A stretch of DNA of 64,000 bases. Origin: Herpetosiphon aurantiacus DSM 785 (GTDB taxonomy: Bacteria; Chloroflexota; Chloroflexia; Chloroflexales; Herpetosiphonaceae). The notes beneath the pieces were generated by a model. That model was given only the letters and a program-made list of their open reading frames with translations, did no database searches and was not told the origin of the DNA. Shown piece after piece: positions 50,949 to 60,013 of the stretch. Location of the stretch: assembly GCA_000018565.1 (NCBI GenBank), contig CP000875.1, forward strand, positions 2,929,199 to 2,993,198, read 5' to 3'. The translations under genes and the position numbers were made by a program. How positions within the stretch are numbered: the first letter of the stretch is position 1; the number at the start of each line of letters is the position of its first letter.

Positions 50949-53099
50949 ATGAGTAACGTTGTGCGTTCACAATGCCCATATTGTGGCGTTGGCTGTGGAA
51001 TTGAATTGACCGTCAACGATGGCAAGGTCGTGCGGGTCAACGGCGATAGCGCTCACCCCGCCAATCAAGGCAAGCTGTGCATCAAAGGCGCAACCATTGA
51101 GCAAATGCTCACGCCCACGACACGGCTAATTCATGCCCAGATTCGCAGCGATCGCAATGCAGCGCTACACTCGGTTGGCCTCGATCAAGCCCTCGACCAC
51201 GCTGCCCAACGGCTGAACGCAATTCGCCAACAACATGGCAATGAGGCGATTGGCTTTTATCTTTCGGGCCAACTAACCAACGAAACCAGCTACTTGGTGA
51301 CCAAGCTTTGCAAGGGCTTGATGGGCACCAACACCATGGATGCTAATTCGCGTTTGTGTATGGCCAGCGCCGTTGCCGCCTACACTCGCACTTTGGGAAC
51401 CGATGGCCCACCCTGTAGCTATAGCGATATTGAACAAGCCGATTGTTTCTTGATTGTTGGCTCGAATACCGCCGAATGCCATCCAATTGTCTATCGCCGA
51501 ATCGAGCAGCAAGTGCGCAAGCATGGCGCTAAATTGATTGTAGTTGATCCACGACGCACCCAAACTTCGCGCTATGCCAGCTTACATTTGGCCGCCGCCC
51601 CAGGCAGCGATACAGCGTTACTCAACGGTTTATTGCACATTCTAATTCGTGATGGCGCAGTTGATTATGAATTTATTGCCCAACACACTACTGGCTGGAG
51701 CGAAATCGCCGAGGCTGTGGCTGGTTGGACACCTGCCCAAACCGCCTTGGCCACAGGTTTGACGGTTGAGGAAATCGAAACCGCTGGGGCAATGCTGGTT
51801 GCCAGCCAACGTACCCTGAGTATGTGGAGCATGGGAGTTAATCAAAGTCGCAATGGAGTTGCCAAAGCCACCGCAATCATCAACATGCACTTGGCAACAG
51901 GCCGAATCGGCAAGCCTGGCTGTGGGCCATTCTCGCTAACCGGCCAACCCAATGCCATGGGTGGTCGCGAAGTTGGCTACCTCGCACATCAATTGCCAGG
52001 CTATCGGCGGGTTGATGTAGCAGAACATCGCAGCGCCATCGAGCAAGCCTGGGGCATTCCGATTGGCAGTATCAGCGCTACGCCTGGCCCTGATGCCCAA
52101 ACCATGTTCAGCCAATTGGCCGAAGGCAAACTCAAAGCAATTTGGATTATCGGCACCAACCCGTTGCACTCGATGCCCAATAACAGCACCATCCGTGCTG
52201 CCCTCGAAAAAGCCGAATTGGTGATTGTGCAGGATGTGTATCATACCAGCTCATGTTTGGCCTACGCCGATATTGCCTTGCCTGCTGCCCAATGGGCGGA
52301 AAGCATCGGCACCTTCACCGCCTCGGATCGGCATATTACCTTGCTGAATCCAGCCTATCCAGCGCCAGGCGATGCCATGCCCGATTGGTGGCTGGTGCAA
52401 GCAGTCGCCCAGCGCATGGGCTTCGAGCTTAATTTTGCCAACGCTGAAGCGATTTGGGATGAATATCGAGGATTGACCGCTGGCCGCTACCCACTTGATG
52501 TGAGCGGTGTGAGCTACGAACGGCTACGTAACGGCCCATTGCAATGGCCATGCCCCGCCGAAGATCATGCAGGCACTGTGCGTTTGTATAGCGATGGTCG
52601 TTTTGCAACCGCCAATGGTCGCGCCAACTTCCAAGTGACGATTCCGGTTGAGCCAGCCGAAGTACCAAGCTACGAATTTCCATTTTGGCTGACGACCGGA
52701 CGGGTATTGGAGCAATGGCATACCCGCACTCGCACCGCCAACGTGGCCAAGCTCAATCAACGCCATAACGGCAGCTTTATCGAAATCCACCCCGACGATG
52801 CGAATACGCTCGGTGTGAGCGCTGGCGAAAAAATCGCCGTGATCGGGCGGCGTGGCAGTTGCACCTCAATCGTGCAAATCAATCCCGAAATCATGCCAGG
52901 CTGTTTGTTTATGCCAATTCACTGGGAAGATGGCAACCCGAATGTGCTAAGCATCAACGCCGCCGACCCAATGAGCAAGCAACCTGAACTCAAGGCATGT
53001 GCGGTACAATTACGGCCAATCGTCGAAGGTATCAATATCAAATTTGGCGAAGCCGCCTCAGTTCCAGCAATGGCCGCTGGCAAACGGAGCAGCCAATGA
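50949..53099 (+). CDS. narB: assimilatory nitrate reductase, molybdopterin subunit
   Basis: 716-residue Mo-bis-MGD enzyme reducing nitrate to nitrite in the cytoplasm. The N-terminal 4Fe-4S site is CPYCGVGCGIE (residues 9-19) plus the fourth Cys in GKLCIKG. Further motifs: SGQLTNETSYLVTKLCKGLM, DANSRLCMASAV, CFLIVGSNTAECHPIV, VVDPRRTQTS, PNAMGGREVGYL and a C-terminal dinucleotide-binding domain (LTTGRVLEQWHTRTRT, FIEIHPDDANTLGV). No C-terminal BFD or flavin domain, so ferredoxin is the likely donor, as in cyanobacterial NarB. It starts 5 bases after nirA and its stop overlaps the next gene's start (ATGA). Confidence 0.93.
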   Translation: MSNVVRSQCPYCGVGCGIELTVNDGKVVRVNGDSAHPANQGKLCIKGATIEQMLTPTTRLIHAQIRSDRNAALHSVGLDQALDHAAQRLNAIRQQHGNEAIGFYLSGQLTNETSYLVTKLCKGLMGTNTMDANSRLCMASAVAAYTRTLGTDGPPCSYSDIEQADCFLIVGSNTAECHPIVYRRIEQQVRKHGAKLIVVDPRRTQTSRYASLHLAAAPGSDTALLNGLLHILIRDGAVDYEFIAQHTTGWSEIAEAVAGWTPAQTALATGLTVEEIETAGAMLVASQRTLSMWSMGVNQSRNGVAKATAIINMHLATGRIGKPGCGPFSLTGQPNAMGGREVGYLAHQLPGYRRVDVAEHRSAIEQAWGIPIGSISATPGPDAQTMFSQLAEGKLKAIWIIGTNPLHSMPNNSTIRAALEKAELVIVQDVYHTSSCLAYADIALPAAQWAESIGTFTASDRHITLLNPAYPAPGDAMPDWWLVQAVAQRMGFELNFANAEAIWDEYRGLTAGRYPLDVSGVSYERLRNGPLQWPCPAEDHAGTVRLYSDGRFATANGRANFQVTIPVEPAEVPSYEFPFWLTTGRVLEQWHTRTRTANVAKLNQRHNGSFIEIHPDDANTLGVSAGEKIAVIGRRGSCTSIVQINPEIMPGCLFMPIHWEDGNPNVLSINAADPMSKQPELKACAVQLRPIVEGINIKFGEAASVPAMAAGKRSSQ

Positions 53100-53911
53100 G
53101 TAGCTTACACGGTCAACGAATTGCAATTCTCGAAGCTCGCCGCGCTTCAGAATTAGCCAACTTGCTCAGTCGCCATGGTGCGAACCCAATCCATGCCCCA
53201 GCTTTACGCGAGGTCAGCGTCGATGCGGCTCCAGTCGCTCAGGCAGTGTTGCAAGAGCTTGAAGCAGGCCAGATCGATCTGTTGATTTTGTTGACTGGGG
53301 TTGGCACGCAGCAATTAATTGATGCTGCTGCCAGTGTGGGGCTTGAGCAAGCCATGTTGACTGGGTTAGCCAAAACCACCCTCGTTTGCCGTGGCCCTAA
53401 GCCAACCGCCGTGTTACGCCGTTATGAATTACGCCCAAGCATCAGCGCTGCCTCGCCCTACACCATCAACGATCTGATCAACAGCCTTGATCAAGTTGAG
53501 TTGGCCGAACGTGGCGTTGGCTTGTTGCACTATGGCGAACGCGATCGCAAATTAGCCGATTATTGCCGCGAACGCGGGGCGGTGCTCCACGAACATAGTG
53601 TGTATGAATGGCAATTGCCTGCTGATATCAGCCCACTGCTCGCGCTGATCGAACAAGCAATTGCTGGTCAGGTCGATATTTTTACCTTTACCAGCCAAAT
53701 TCAAGTGCGCCATTTGTTGCACGTTGCCGAGCAACAAGGCCAAGCCCAAGCATTAATTGCGGCCATGCAACAGGCCTTGGTCGCAGCGGTCGGCCCATCG
53801 TGCGCCCAAGCATTAATCAATCTTGGCATTCAACAGGTAATTATGCCTGAACAGCCGTTTATGGGCCAGATGGTGCAACGAATTCTCGACCATGTGAGCG
53901 TCAATATTTAG
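53096..53911 (+). CDS. hemD: uroporphyrinogen-III synthase
   Basis: 271 residues with the two-domain HemD fold: QRIAILEARRASELANLLSR at the start, LLILLTGVGTQQLIDAA, LVCRGPKPTAVLRRYEL, LLHYGERDRKLADYCRERGA, IFTFTSQIQVRHLL and VAAVGPSCAQALINLGIQQV. It cyclises hydroxymethylbilane to uroporphyrinogen III, precursor of siroheme for nitrite reductase and of haem. Its place as the last gene of the nitrate reduction operon, with ATGA overlap to narB, fits a role in siroheme supply. A second HemD for general haem synthesis may lie elsewhere. Confidence 0.85.
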   Translation: MSSLHGQRIAILEARRASELANLLSRHGANPIHAPALREVSVDAAPVAQAVLQELEAGQIDLLILLTGVGTQQLIDAAASVGLEQAMLTGLAKTTLVCRGPKPTAVLRRYELRPSISAASPYTINDLINSLDQVELAERGVGLLHYGERDRKLADYCRERGAVLHEHSVYEWQLPADISPLLALIEQAIAGQVDIFTFTSQIQVRHLLHVAEQQGQAQALIAAMQQALVAAVGPSCAQALINLGIQQVIMPEQPFMGQMVQRILDHVSVNI

Positions 53912-53913
53912 TG

Positions 53914-53948
53914 TCCCTCACTCTTGTCCTTACAAGGGGTGGGTTTTA
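53914..53948 (+). terminator. possible terminator after hemD
   Basis: CTTGT-CCTT-ACAAG core with flanking partly paired C- and G-rich arms, then GTTTT. It lies 3 bases after the hemD stop codon. Confidence 0.45.
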
Positions 53949-54017
53949 ATCGTTTTCTATTGTGAACCACCAATTCCGTGGTTTATCGGTAGATGCCTGT
54001 TCACCACTCCATGTACT

Positions 54018-54088
54018 TGAGGGGGTGCAGGGGGATTAAAGCCCCCTGCGTCTCCCGCCTTGAGGCGGGACGGAAGGGTGGTGATCAA
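54018..54088 (-). repeat. dispersed two-hairpin repeat, copy C (inverted)
   Basis: Opposite orientation to the other copies. The reverse complement shows hairpins TCCCGCCT-CA-AGGCGGGA and GCAGGGGG-CTTTAAT-CCCCCTGC, both perfect. It lies between hemD and the nitrate transporter genes. Confidence 0.8.
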
Positions 54089-54356
54089 TGGATTGTAAAA
54101 TCTACCCTTAAAAGCACCCTTGTCCCCGCCGAGCGATCGAGGGGCAAAGCTCATAGCTCAACTCCCTGCAATGAATGCAGTTTCCACCAATGACGGTGCG
54201 CTAACAAACCTGTTCGTTTCGCGATAGCTCCTGCAACGCCATGCAGCCTCACCAATGTGGGTGAATCGTGCCCAATTATTGATCTAACGACTAGATGAAT
54301 AATTGCTATCTCCCAAGCGTTTGATGTGTGCCACAGGTTTCACGGAGGAGCTTCCA

Positions 54357-55580
54357 ATGTCAAAAATCAGCCGTCGCAATTTTCTTAAAACCGCAGCTTC
54401 ACTTGGTGCTGCCGTTGCCATGCCCAGCTTTTTGACCGCCTGTGGTGGTAGCGAAAGTGCTAGCGAAACTGGTGAGCGCCCAATCAAAATTGGCTTTATT
54501 CCGCTGACCGACTGTGCTTCGGTGGTGATGGCACATACCTTGGGCTTATACCAAAAATATGGGGTTAACGTTGAGGTGGTTAAAGAGGCTTCGTGGGCCA
54601 ATGTACGCGATAAGCTGTTAACTGGCGACCTCGATGCTGCCCACTGTTTGTTTGGAATGCCCTTCTCGGTCTACACTGGTGTTGGCGGCAAGGCCGAAAG
54701 CGAACTCAAAATTGCCATGATTTTGAACCAAAATGGTCAAGGCATTACGCTCAGCAGTGCCCTCGCCAAAGAGGTGGGGTATGGCGACCCCAGCAAACTC
54801 AAAGCGCTGATCAGCCAACGCCCTGCTGATAAACCCGCCACCTTTGCAGGCACCTTCCCAGGCGGAACCCACGATATTTGGCTGCGCTACTGGCTTGCTG
54901 CCGCTGGCGTTGATCAAAATAGCGTCAAAATTATCACAATTCCACCACCGCAAATGGTTGCCAATATGCGCATCGGCGAGATGGATGGCTTCTGCGTGGG
55001 CGAGCCATGGAACGGGGTCGCAGTCAAAGAGGGCATTGGCGAAACTGTGTTAGCAACCCAAGATCTGTGGGCGGGACACCCAGAGAAAGCCTTGGTGGTC
55101 AATCCAAGTTTTGCCGAAAAACGCCGCGATGACCTCAAGAAAATCATGAAGGCCATCCTTGAGGCCTCAAAATGGCTTGACGATTTCAATAATCGTAGCG
55201 AAGCCGCTAAAGTTATTGGCGGTCAAGCCTATGTCAACGCTCCAGCCGATGTGATCGAAGCGCGTTTGAAGGGCCAATACAACCTTGGGGCAACCTTAGG
55301 CGAACGCACGTTTGAGCCAAGCAAAAGCATGGTTTTTTATCAGGATGGTGCGGTCAATGCGCCGCAACGCAGCCATGCAATTTGGTTTATGGCCCAGTAT
55401 GTGCGCTTTGGCCTCTTGCCAAGCGCTCCCGACTACACCGCCATCGCCGACAAGTTGATTATGCGTGATTTGTATGCTGAAGTCGCCAAAGAAATGAGCC
55501 TCACCGTGGCAGGCGACGATTTACAGCCATTCACCGTCACGCTCGATCAACAAACCTTCGATCCCAAAAGCCCATCCTAG
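54357..55580 (+). CDS. nrtA: nitrate ABC transporter substrate-binding lipoprotein
   Basis: 407 residues. The signal peptide combines a twin-arginine motif (SRRNFLK, residues 5-11) with a lipobox LTAC (about 25-28), so it is probably exported folded and anchored as a lipoprotein. The NrtA/CmpA-type binding domain follows: IKIGFIPLTDCASVVMAHTL, GDLDAAHCLFGMPFS, TFPGGTHDIWLRYWL, MRIGEMDGFCVGEPWN and GHPEKALVVNPSF. It captures nitrate (or nitrite, bicarbonate in relatives). GGAGGAG lies 6 bases before the ATG. Permease and ATPase genes follow; the position behind the reduction operon supports nitrate. Confidence 0.9.
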   Translation: MSKISRRNFLKTAASLGAAVAMPSFLTACGGSESASETGERPIKIGFIPLTDCASVVMAHTLGLYQKYGVNVEVVKEASWANVRDKLLTGDLDAAHCLFGMPFSVYTGVGGKAESELKIAMILNQNGQGITLSSALAKEVGYGDPSKLKALISQRPADKPATFAGTFPGGTHDIWLRYWLAAAGVDQNSVKIITIPPPQMVANMRIGEMDGFCVGEPWNGVAVKEGIGETVLATQDLWAGHPEKALVVNPSFAEKRRDDLKKIMKAILEASKWLDDFNNRSEAAKVIGGQAYVNAPADVIEARLKGQYNLGATLGERTFEPSKSMVFYQDGAVNAPQRSHAIWFMAQYVRFGLLPSAPDYTAIADKLIMRDLYAEVAKEMSLTVAGDDLQPFTVTLDQQTFDPKSPS

Positions 55581-55679
55581 CCCGCAGGCCATCACGACAC
55601 ACCTTCGCGACTGAAGTAACACGGCTTCAGTCGCTGACACACCAGCCACTCGATTGCCAACCAGACAAGGAGCACTTCC

Positions 55680-56528
55680 ATGGCACAAATGATCGAAGTT
55701 ATTCCACGGCGTGAGAGTTCAGCGCCAACCCTCATCCGCCGCTGGCTCAACGCAATTTGGCAAACACTTAGCCCAGTTTTGATGGGAATGTTGATTTTGG
55801 CCGGGTTATGGCAAGTTGCGGCATGGATTTCTGGCGGCACATTGCCAACCCCGCTGGCAACCGCCAGCACCTTACGTGAGCTTTTGAGCGATCCCTTCTA
55901 CGACAACGGACCCAATGATAAAGGCATCGGGATTCAGTTGATGGCTTCGTTGGGGCGGGTCTTCACTGGCTGGGGGATTGGCATCGCGATCGCCATCCCA
56001 CTAGGTATGTTGCTTGGAAGTAGTGCTGCGCTGCGCAAAATGCTGGCTCCAGTCATCGAGATTTTGCGGCCTGTCTCGCCGTTGGCATGGTATCCGTTGG
56101 GATTGGCAGTGCTGCATAATGCGCCCAAAGCTGTGGTTTTTGCGATTGTGATCACCTCGCTTTGGCCAACCTTGGTCAACACCACCATGGGCGTGCAAAA
56201 TATTCCTGCCGACCTCAAGGCTGTTTCCAAGGTCTTTCGGTTTAGTCGTTGGCGCTATATCAGCAAAGTGTTGTTGCCCGCAGCTTTTCCAGCCATTTTA
56301 ACTGGCATGCGGCTCTCGATGGGGATTGCCTGGATGGTGATTGTGGCAGGCGAGATGTTGGCTGGGGGCACAGGTTTGGGCTTCTTCGTTTGGGATTCAT
56401 GGAACGCGCTTTCGTTGGAACGGGTTATGAGTGCTATTTTGGTTATCGGGATTACCGGTTTAGCCCTGGATCGTTTGTTTAGTTTGATTGGTCAACGTAT
56501 GGCCGCTTGGCAAGAAGGAGGTCACTAA
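55680..56528 (+). CDS. nrtB: nitrate ABC transporter permease
   Basis: 282 residues with about six transmembrane segments (first at residues 32-52). The permease signature region reads MGVQNIPADLKAVSKVFRF followed by KVLLPAAFPAILTGMRLSMGIAWMVIVAGEML, the NrtB/SsuC/TauC-type EAA loop. It forms the membrane channel for NrtA-bound substrate. CAAGGAG precedes the ATG. The stop codon overlaps the ATPase start (TAATG), so the two are translationally coupled. Confidence 0.92.
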   Translation: MAQMIEVIPRRESSAPTLIRRWLNAIWQTLSPVLMGMLILAGLWQVAAWISGGTLPTPLATASTLRELLSDPFYDNGPNDKGIGIQLMASLGRVFTGWGIGIAIAIPLGMLLGSSAALRKMLAPVIEILRPVSPLAWYPLGLAVLHNAPKAVVFAIVITSLWPTLVNTTMGVQNIPADLKAVSKVFRFSRWRYISKVLLPAAFPAILTGMRLSMGIAWMVIVAGEMLAGGTGLGFFVWDSWNALSLERVMSAILVIGITGLALDRLFSLIGQRMAAWQEGGH

Positions 56529-57358
56529 TGGCTCCACGTTTGTTACCGCGCACCACGCCCAACACCGCAATTCTACCGATGGAGCCTGCTCCGCTGCTTG
56601 AAATTAGCAGCGTGGGCAAAAATTATCCTAGTGGTCAAGGCCAAATTAACATCCTGCACGATATTGATCTGACGATTCAATCGGGCGAATTTATTAGTTT
56701 TATCGGCCACTCCGGCTGTGGCAAAAGCACCCTTTTAAATATGATCGCTGGCCTCACCAGCATCAGCACTGGCACGATGCTATTTGATGGTAAATCAATC
56801 GCTGCGCCCAGCCCTGAGCGAGCCATGGTATTTCAGCATTATTCGTTGTTGCCATGGCTTTCGGTCTATCAAAATGTCTACGAAGCGGTCGATTCAGTCC
56901 AGACTGAAATGAGCAAAGCCGAGCGTAAAGCCCTGACCAACGATGTCTTGGCGCGGGTTGGTTTGAGCAACCATATGCACAAAAAACCAATGCAACTCTC
57001 CGGCGGTATGCGCCAACGGGTGGCGATTGCCCGCGCTTTTGCCGTTCACCCCCGCATGCTCCTGCTTGACGAGCCATTTGGAGCGCTCGATGCGCTGACT
57101 CGTGGCAGCCTGCAAGAAGAATTATTGGGCCTCTGGAGTGGCGATGCCCGCACCGAAACCGTGGTGATGGTCACCCACGATATTGATGAAGCGATCTACC
57201 TCAGCGACCGAATTGTGGTTTTCTCCGATGGCCCTGGAGCCACAATTAAAGAAGTGATTACGGTCGATCTGCCCCGCCCTCGCGACAAGCAAAGCCTCAT
57301 GAACAGCCCAACCTGGAATAACCTGCGCACCCACCTGCTCCTTTCGCTGCACTGCTAA
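56528..57358 (+). CDS. nrtC: nitrate ABC transporter ATPase
   Basis: 276 residues, single ABC domain. Walker A GHSGCGKST, Q-loop MVFQHYSLLPWLS, signature LSGGMRQRVAIARA, Walker B MLLLDEPFGALDALTR and the switch His in VTHDIDEA. This is the NrtD/SsuB type; the regulatory NrtA-like C-terminal domain of cyanobacterial NrtC is absent, so nrtD could equally be used. AAGGAGG lies 6 bases before the ATG, which overlaps the permease stop. It is followed by a good terminator. Confidence 0.92.
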   Translation: MAPRLLPRTTPNTAILPMEPAPLLEISSVGKNYPSGQGQINILHDIDLTIQSGEFISFIGHSGCGKSTLLNMIAGLTSISTGTMLFDGKSIAAPSPERAMVFQHYSLLPWLSVYQNVYEAVDSVQTEMSKAERKALTNDVLARVGLSNHMHKKPMQLSGGMRQRVAIARAFAVHPRMLLLDEPFGALDALTRGSLQEELLGLWSGDARTETVVMVTHDIDEAIYLSDRIVVFSDGPGATIKEVITVDLPRPRDKQSLMNSPTWNNLRTHLLLSLHC

Positions 57359-57395
57359 ATAACCAAATAACCAGTACACAGCGTTGTGTATGGTG

Positions 57396-57425
57396 GGCTG
57401 TCTCGATGCTGCGACAGCCTTTTTT
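57396..57425 (+). terminator. terminator after nitrate transporter genes
   Basis: GGCTGTC/GACAGCC stem (57396-57402, 57413-57419) with a 10-base loop and six T residues, 38 bases after the ATPase stop. Confidence 0.85.
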
Positions 57426-57471
57426 GATCCTATAAATTTATGATTCCTCAATCAAATCCATGCATAGCTCA

Positions 57472-57543
57472 TGATCACCACCCCTCCGCCCCGCCTCAAG
57501 GCGGGGAACGCAGGGTGTTTTCATCCCCCTGCACCCCCTAAAG
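57472..57543 (+). repeat. dispersed two-hairpin repeat, copy D
   Basis: First hairpin CCCCGCCT-CA-AGGCGGGG: the outer T-A pair of the other copies is C-G here, a compensatory change. Second hairpin GCAGGGTG/CCCCCTGC has one mismatch. It lies between nrtC and the FAD monooxygenase gene. Confidence 0.8.
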
Positions 57544-57618
57544 CGCAACTGGTGATATCCCTAAAATCATCGTTCTTTCAAGAATCAATCAAGGCTATTT
57601 GTTTTCTCGTTAATATTT

Positions 57619-58785
57619 TTAAAAATTCAATTCATAGATACCATTGGTTTGGCGTTGACCGAAGCTACGAGGTACAAGCCGCAACAGCCGATTGCGCCAA
57701 GTTTGTTGCCATGCATACGGCAAATGCACCAATGAGCCTATCCGCCACGAGGTATCAACAATTGTGCGGGCTTTTTTGATGCGGCATCGTTGATAGTGCA
57801 AAAATGCGAGCTGTGATTGTTCGTAACGCTCCAACATTTCGGCCAAAACCCAAGCATCCTCGATGGCTTGGCAACCACCTTGGCCCAGATTCGGTGTGGT
57901 GGCATGAGCAGCATCACCCAGCAAACCAACTCGCCCATAATACCAATTTTTCAAATGCGCCAAATCGCTAATATCGGTGCGCAATAACGCCGCATCGGGT
58001 GTACGTTCAATCAAGGTTTTAACCACGGTTGGCAAATCGTGAGCTTGGGTTAGCAACAGTTCACGGGCGGCAGCAGGCGAAACATCGCGCTGGCCTTGAG
58101 CAGCAAGGCTAGTTGCATACCAATACACCAAATTTCCCCCAACGGGAGTGTAGCCAAAACGCAGTTGAGCGCCCCAAATTTCGGCGGCCACGGGCTGGCC
58201 CAATTCGTGATAATCAAACTCAACCAAGGCTCGATGCGAGGTTTGACCCGAATACCGCAAGCGTTGATTGGGAAAAATCTGCTCGCGCACGGCTGAGCGC
58301 AAGCCATCCGCCCCAATCAAGCAAGCCGTTTCGATGGTTGTGCCATCAGCAAATTGCACTTTGACCGAATCAGCCGTTTGTTGCAAGCCAACCAAGCGCT
58401 TATCGATGTGCAAACAATCGGCGGGCAAGGCTTCAAGCAGCAGTTGATGCAAGGCAGCACGGCTGATCGTCACCAATTCTTGGCCAAAGCGCTCACGCAT
58501 CACATTCAGATCAAAGCCAGCCAGCAAACTTCGGCCTTGCGCATCCAAAACCCCAAATTCGCTGCCGCCCAAGTTGCTTAAACACAACCCGCGCTGCCGC
58601 GCAGTTTCCGCTAAGCCCCAGCGTTCGAGCAAATTCATGGCATTAGGAGCGAGTAAAATGCCCGCACCAACAGGCCGTAATACTGGCGCAGCCTCATAGA
58701 TTTGCACTGGAATCTGGCGTTGTTGCAGGCCAATCGCCAAACATAAACCGCCAATTCCCCCACCGATAATTGTGATAGCTTGCAT
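57619..58785 (-). CDS. FAD-dependent aromatic-ring-type monooxygenase
   Basis: 388 residues of the PHBH/UbiH-like group A flavoprotein monooxygenases. FAD-binding ITIIGGGIGGLCLAIGL at residues 4-20, GVFLIGADGLRSAVRE-type motif CLIGADGLRSAVREQI near residue 155, and GRVGLLGDAAHATTPNLGQG near 285 (the GD motif). It hydroxylates an aromatic or quinoid compound using NAD(P)H. It is divergent from a ring-cleaving dioxygenase-like gene, with a palindromic operator in the promoter region between them; a joint aromatic or quinone detoxification role is inferred. GAGG precedes the ATG. Confidence 0.88.
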   Translation of the reverse strand: MQAITIIGGGIGGLCLAIGLQQRQIPVQIYEAAPVLRPVGAGILLAPNAMNLLERWGLAETARQRGLCLSNLGGSEFGVLDAQGRSLLAGFDLNVMRERFGQELVTISRAALHQLLLEALPADCLHIDKRLVGLQQTADSVKVQFADGTTIETACLIGADGLRSAVREQIFPNQRLRYSGQTSHRALVEFDYHELGQPVAAEIWGAQLRFGYTPVGGNLVYWYATSLAAQGQRDVSPAAARELLLTQAHDLPTVVKTLIERTPDAALLRTDISDLAHLKNWYYGRVGLLGDAAHATTPNLGQGGCQAIEDAWVLAEMLERYEQSQLAFLHYQRCRIKKARTIVDTSWRIGSLVHLPYAWQQTWRNRLLRLVPRSFGQRQTNGIYELNF

Positions 58786-58817
58786 TGTATCCTCGTTCGA
58801 TTGAATTTAGCTACAAC

Positions 58818-58841
58818 AAAACATACCTTATAGTATGTTTT
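58818..58841. promoter_or_regulatory. palindromic operator in divergent promoter region
   Basis: Perfect 9-bp arms AAAACATAC and GTATGTTTT with spacer CTTATA. Position and symmetry fit a dimeric TetR-, MarR- or HxlR-type repressor controlling the FAD monooxygenase and the VOC dioxygenase genes together. No repressor gene is in the window. Confidence 0.7.
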
Positions 58842-58944
58842 AAGTCAAGCGTTAGATTTCCAAAGCTTATGTCAATCTCAAAATAGTTGTACAATACAAG
58901 TGGAAGTGAAGACGAGCTAGAATCCTGTAACGAGGCCTGCACCT

Positions 58945-59898
58945 ATGCAATTAACCGGAATCCACCATCTTACGGCAGTAACCGCCAATGTGCGCGAAAA
59001 TTATCGTTTTTATACCCAAGTTTTAGGCATGCGACTGGTCAAGCGCACCGTCAACCAAGATGATGTGAGTGCCTATCACCTATTTTATGCTGATGGCGCA
59101 GGCACGCCAGGCAGCGACATCACCTTTTTCGATTGGCCAACTCCGCCTGAAAAACGCGGCACGCATAGCATTTGCAACACCGCGCTGCGGGTCACGGGCA
59201 AAGCCAGCCTCGAATGGTGGGCTGAGCATTTGAGCCAACAAGCAGTCAAACATAGTGGGTTGATCGAACGTGATGGCCGTTTAACCATCGATTTTGCTGA
59301 TAATGAAGGCCAACGCCTGAGCTTAATTGATGATGCTGGCACTGGCGATGCCAACACGCCATGGGATGCCAGCCCAGTGCCAGCCGAACACCAAATTCGT
59401 GGGCTTGGGCCAATTCGGCTGAGCATACCGCAGCTCGAATATACCGATATTGTGCTGACCAAAGCCCTGAATATGCGCCAAGTTCGTCAATATAGCCTCA
59501 ACGAAGGCAACGAATATCCAGTTTATGTCTATGAAATGGGTGCTGGTGGAGCCGCCGCCGAATTGCATGTTGTCGTCCAGCCTGATTTGGCTCCAGCTCA
59601 GCCTGGCGCTGGTGGCGTGCATCATGTGGCGTTTCGCACCCCCAACGAAGCAGAATATCATGGCTGGACCCAACGCTTGCGCGAATTAAGCATCCGCACC
59701 AGCGGCGAAATTGATCGCTACTATTTCCGCAGCCTCTACTTCCGTGAGCCAAATGGCATTTTGTTTGAAATTGCCACCGATGGGCCAGGCTTTGCCGTCG
59801 ATGAAGATCCTGCGACGCTGGGTGAATCGGTGGTATTGCCGCCATTCCTTGAGCCACGCCGCGCAGCGATCGTCGCCAACCTCAAACCTCTGGTTTAA
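58945..59898 (+). CDS. VOC-family ring-cleaving dioxygenase (MhqO-like)
   Basis: 317 residues with two vicinal-oxygen-chelate modules. Start [20 protein letters not shown] with metal-ligand His, then [32 protein letters not shown], and in the second module [20 protein letters not shown] and [22 protein letters not shown] with His and Glu ligands. This matches the MhqA/MhqO/YdfO group linked to hydroquinone and quinone resistance. GAGG is 10 bases before the ATG. Divergent from the monooxygenase across a shared operator. Confidence 0.9.
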   Translation: MQLTGIHHLTAVTANVRENYRFYTQVLGMRLVKRTVNQDDVSAYHLFYADGAGTPGSDITFFDWPTPPEKRGTHSICNTALRVTGKASLEWWAEHLSQQAVKHSGLIERDGRLTIDFADNEGQRLSLIDDAGTGDANTPWDASPVPAEHQIRGLGPIRLSIPQLEYTDIVLTKALNMRQVRQYSLNEGNEYPVYVYEMGAGGAAAELHVVVQPDLAPAQPGAGGVHHVAFRTPNEAEYHGWTQRLRELSIRTSGEIDRYYFRSLYFREPNGILFEIATDGPGFAVDEDPATLGESVVLPPFLEPRRAAIVANLKPLV

Positions 59899-59904
59899 TT
59901 CAAA

Positions 59905-59944
59905 AATCGAGAGCGCTTACGCTACATGGTAAGCGCTCTTGATT
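59905..59944. terminator. long hairpin after dioxygenase gene
   Basis: A stem of 16 bp with one wobble (AATCGAGAGCGCTTAC / GTAAGCGCTCTTGATT) and an 8-base loop, 6 bases after the stop. No T-run follows on the + strand. Confidence 0.65.
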
Positions 59945-60013
59945 ATGTTGCTAAATTCGCCAACTGGATTAAAATAACACATCTGTTCGTTTAGTCCTGC
60001 GAGGTTGAATTTC

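Larger units (their letters stand above)
53912..54356. other. intergenic region between reduction and transport genes
   Basis: 445 bases without a gene. It contains a weak terminator-like hairpin, copy C of the dispersed two-hairpin repeat, and an unassigned stretch (about 54110-54340) that probably holds the promoter for the transporter genes; no convincing -35/-10 pair was found. Confidence 0.55.
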
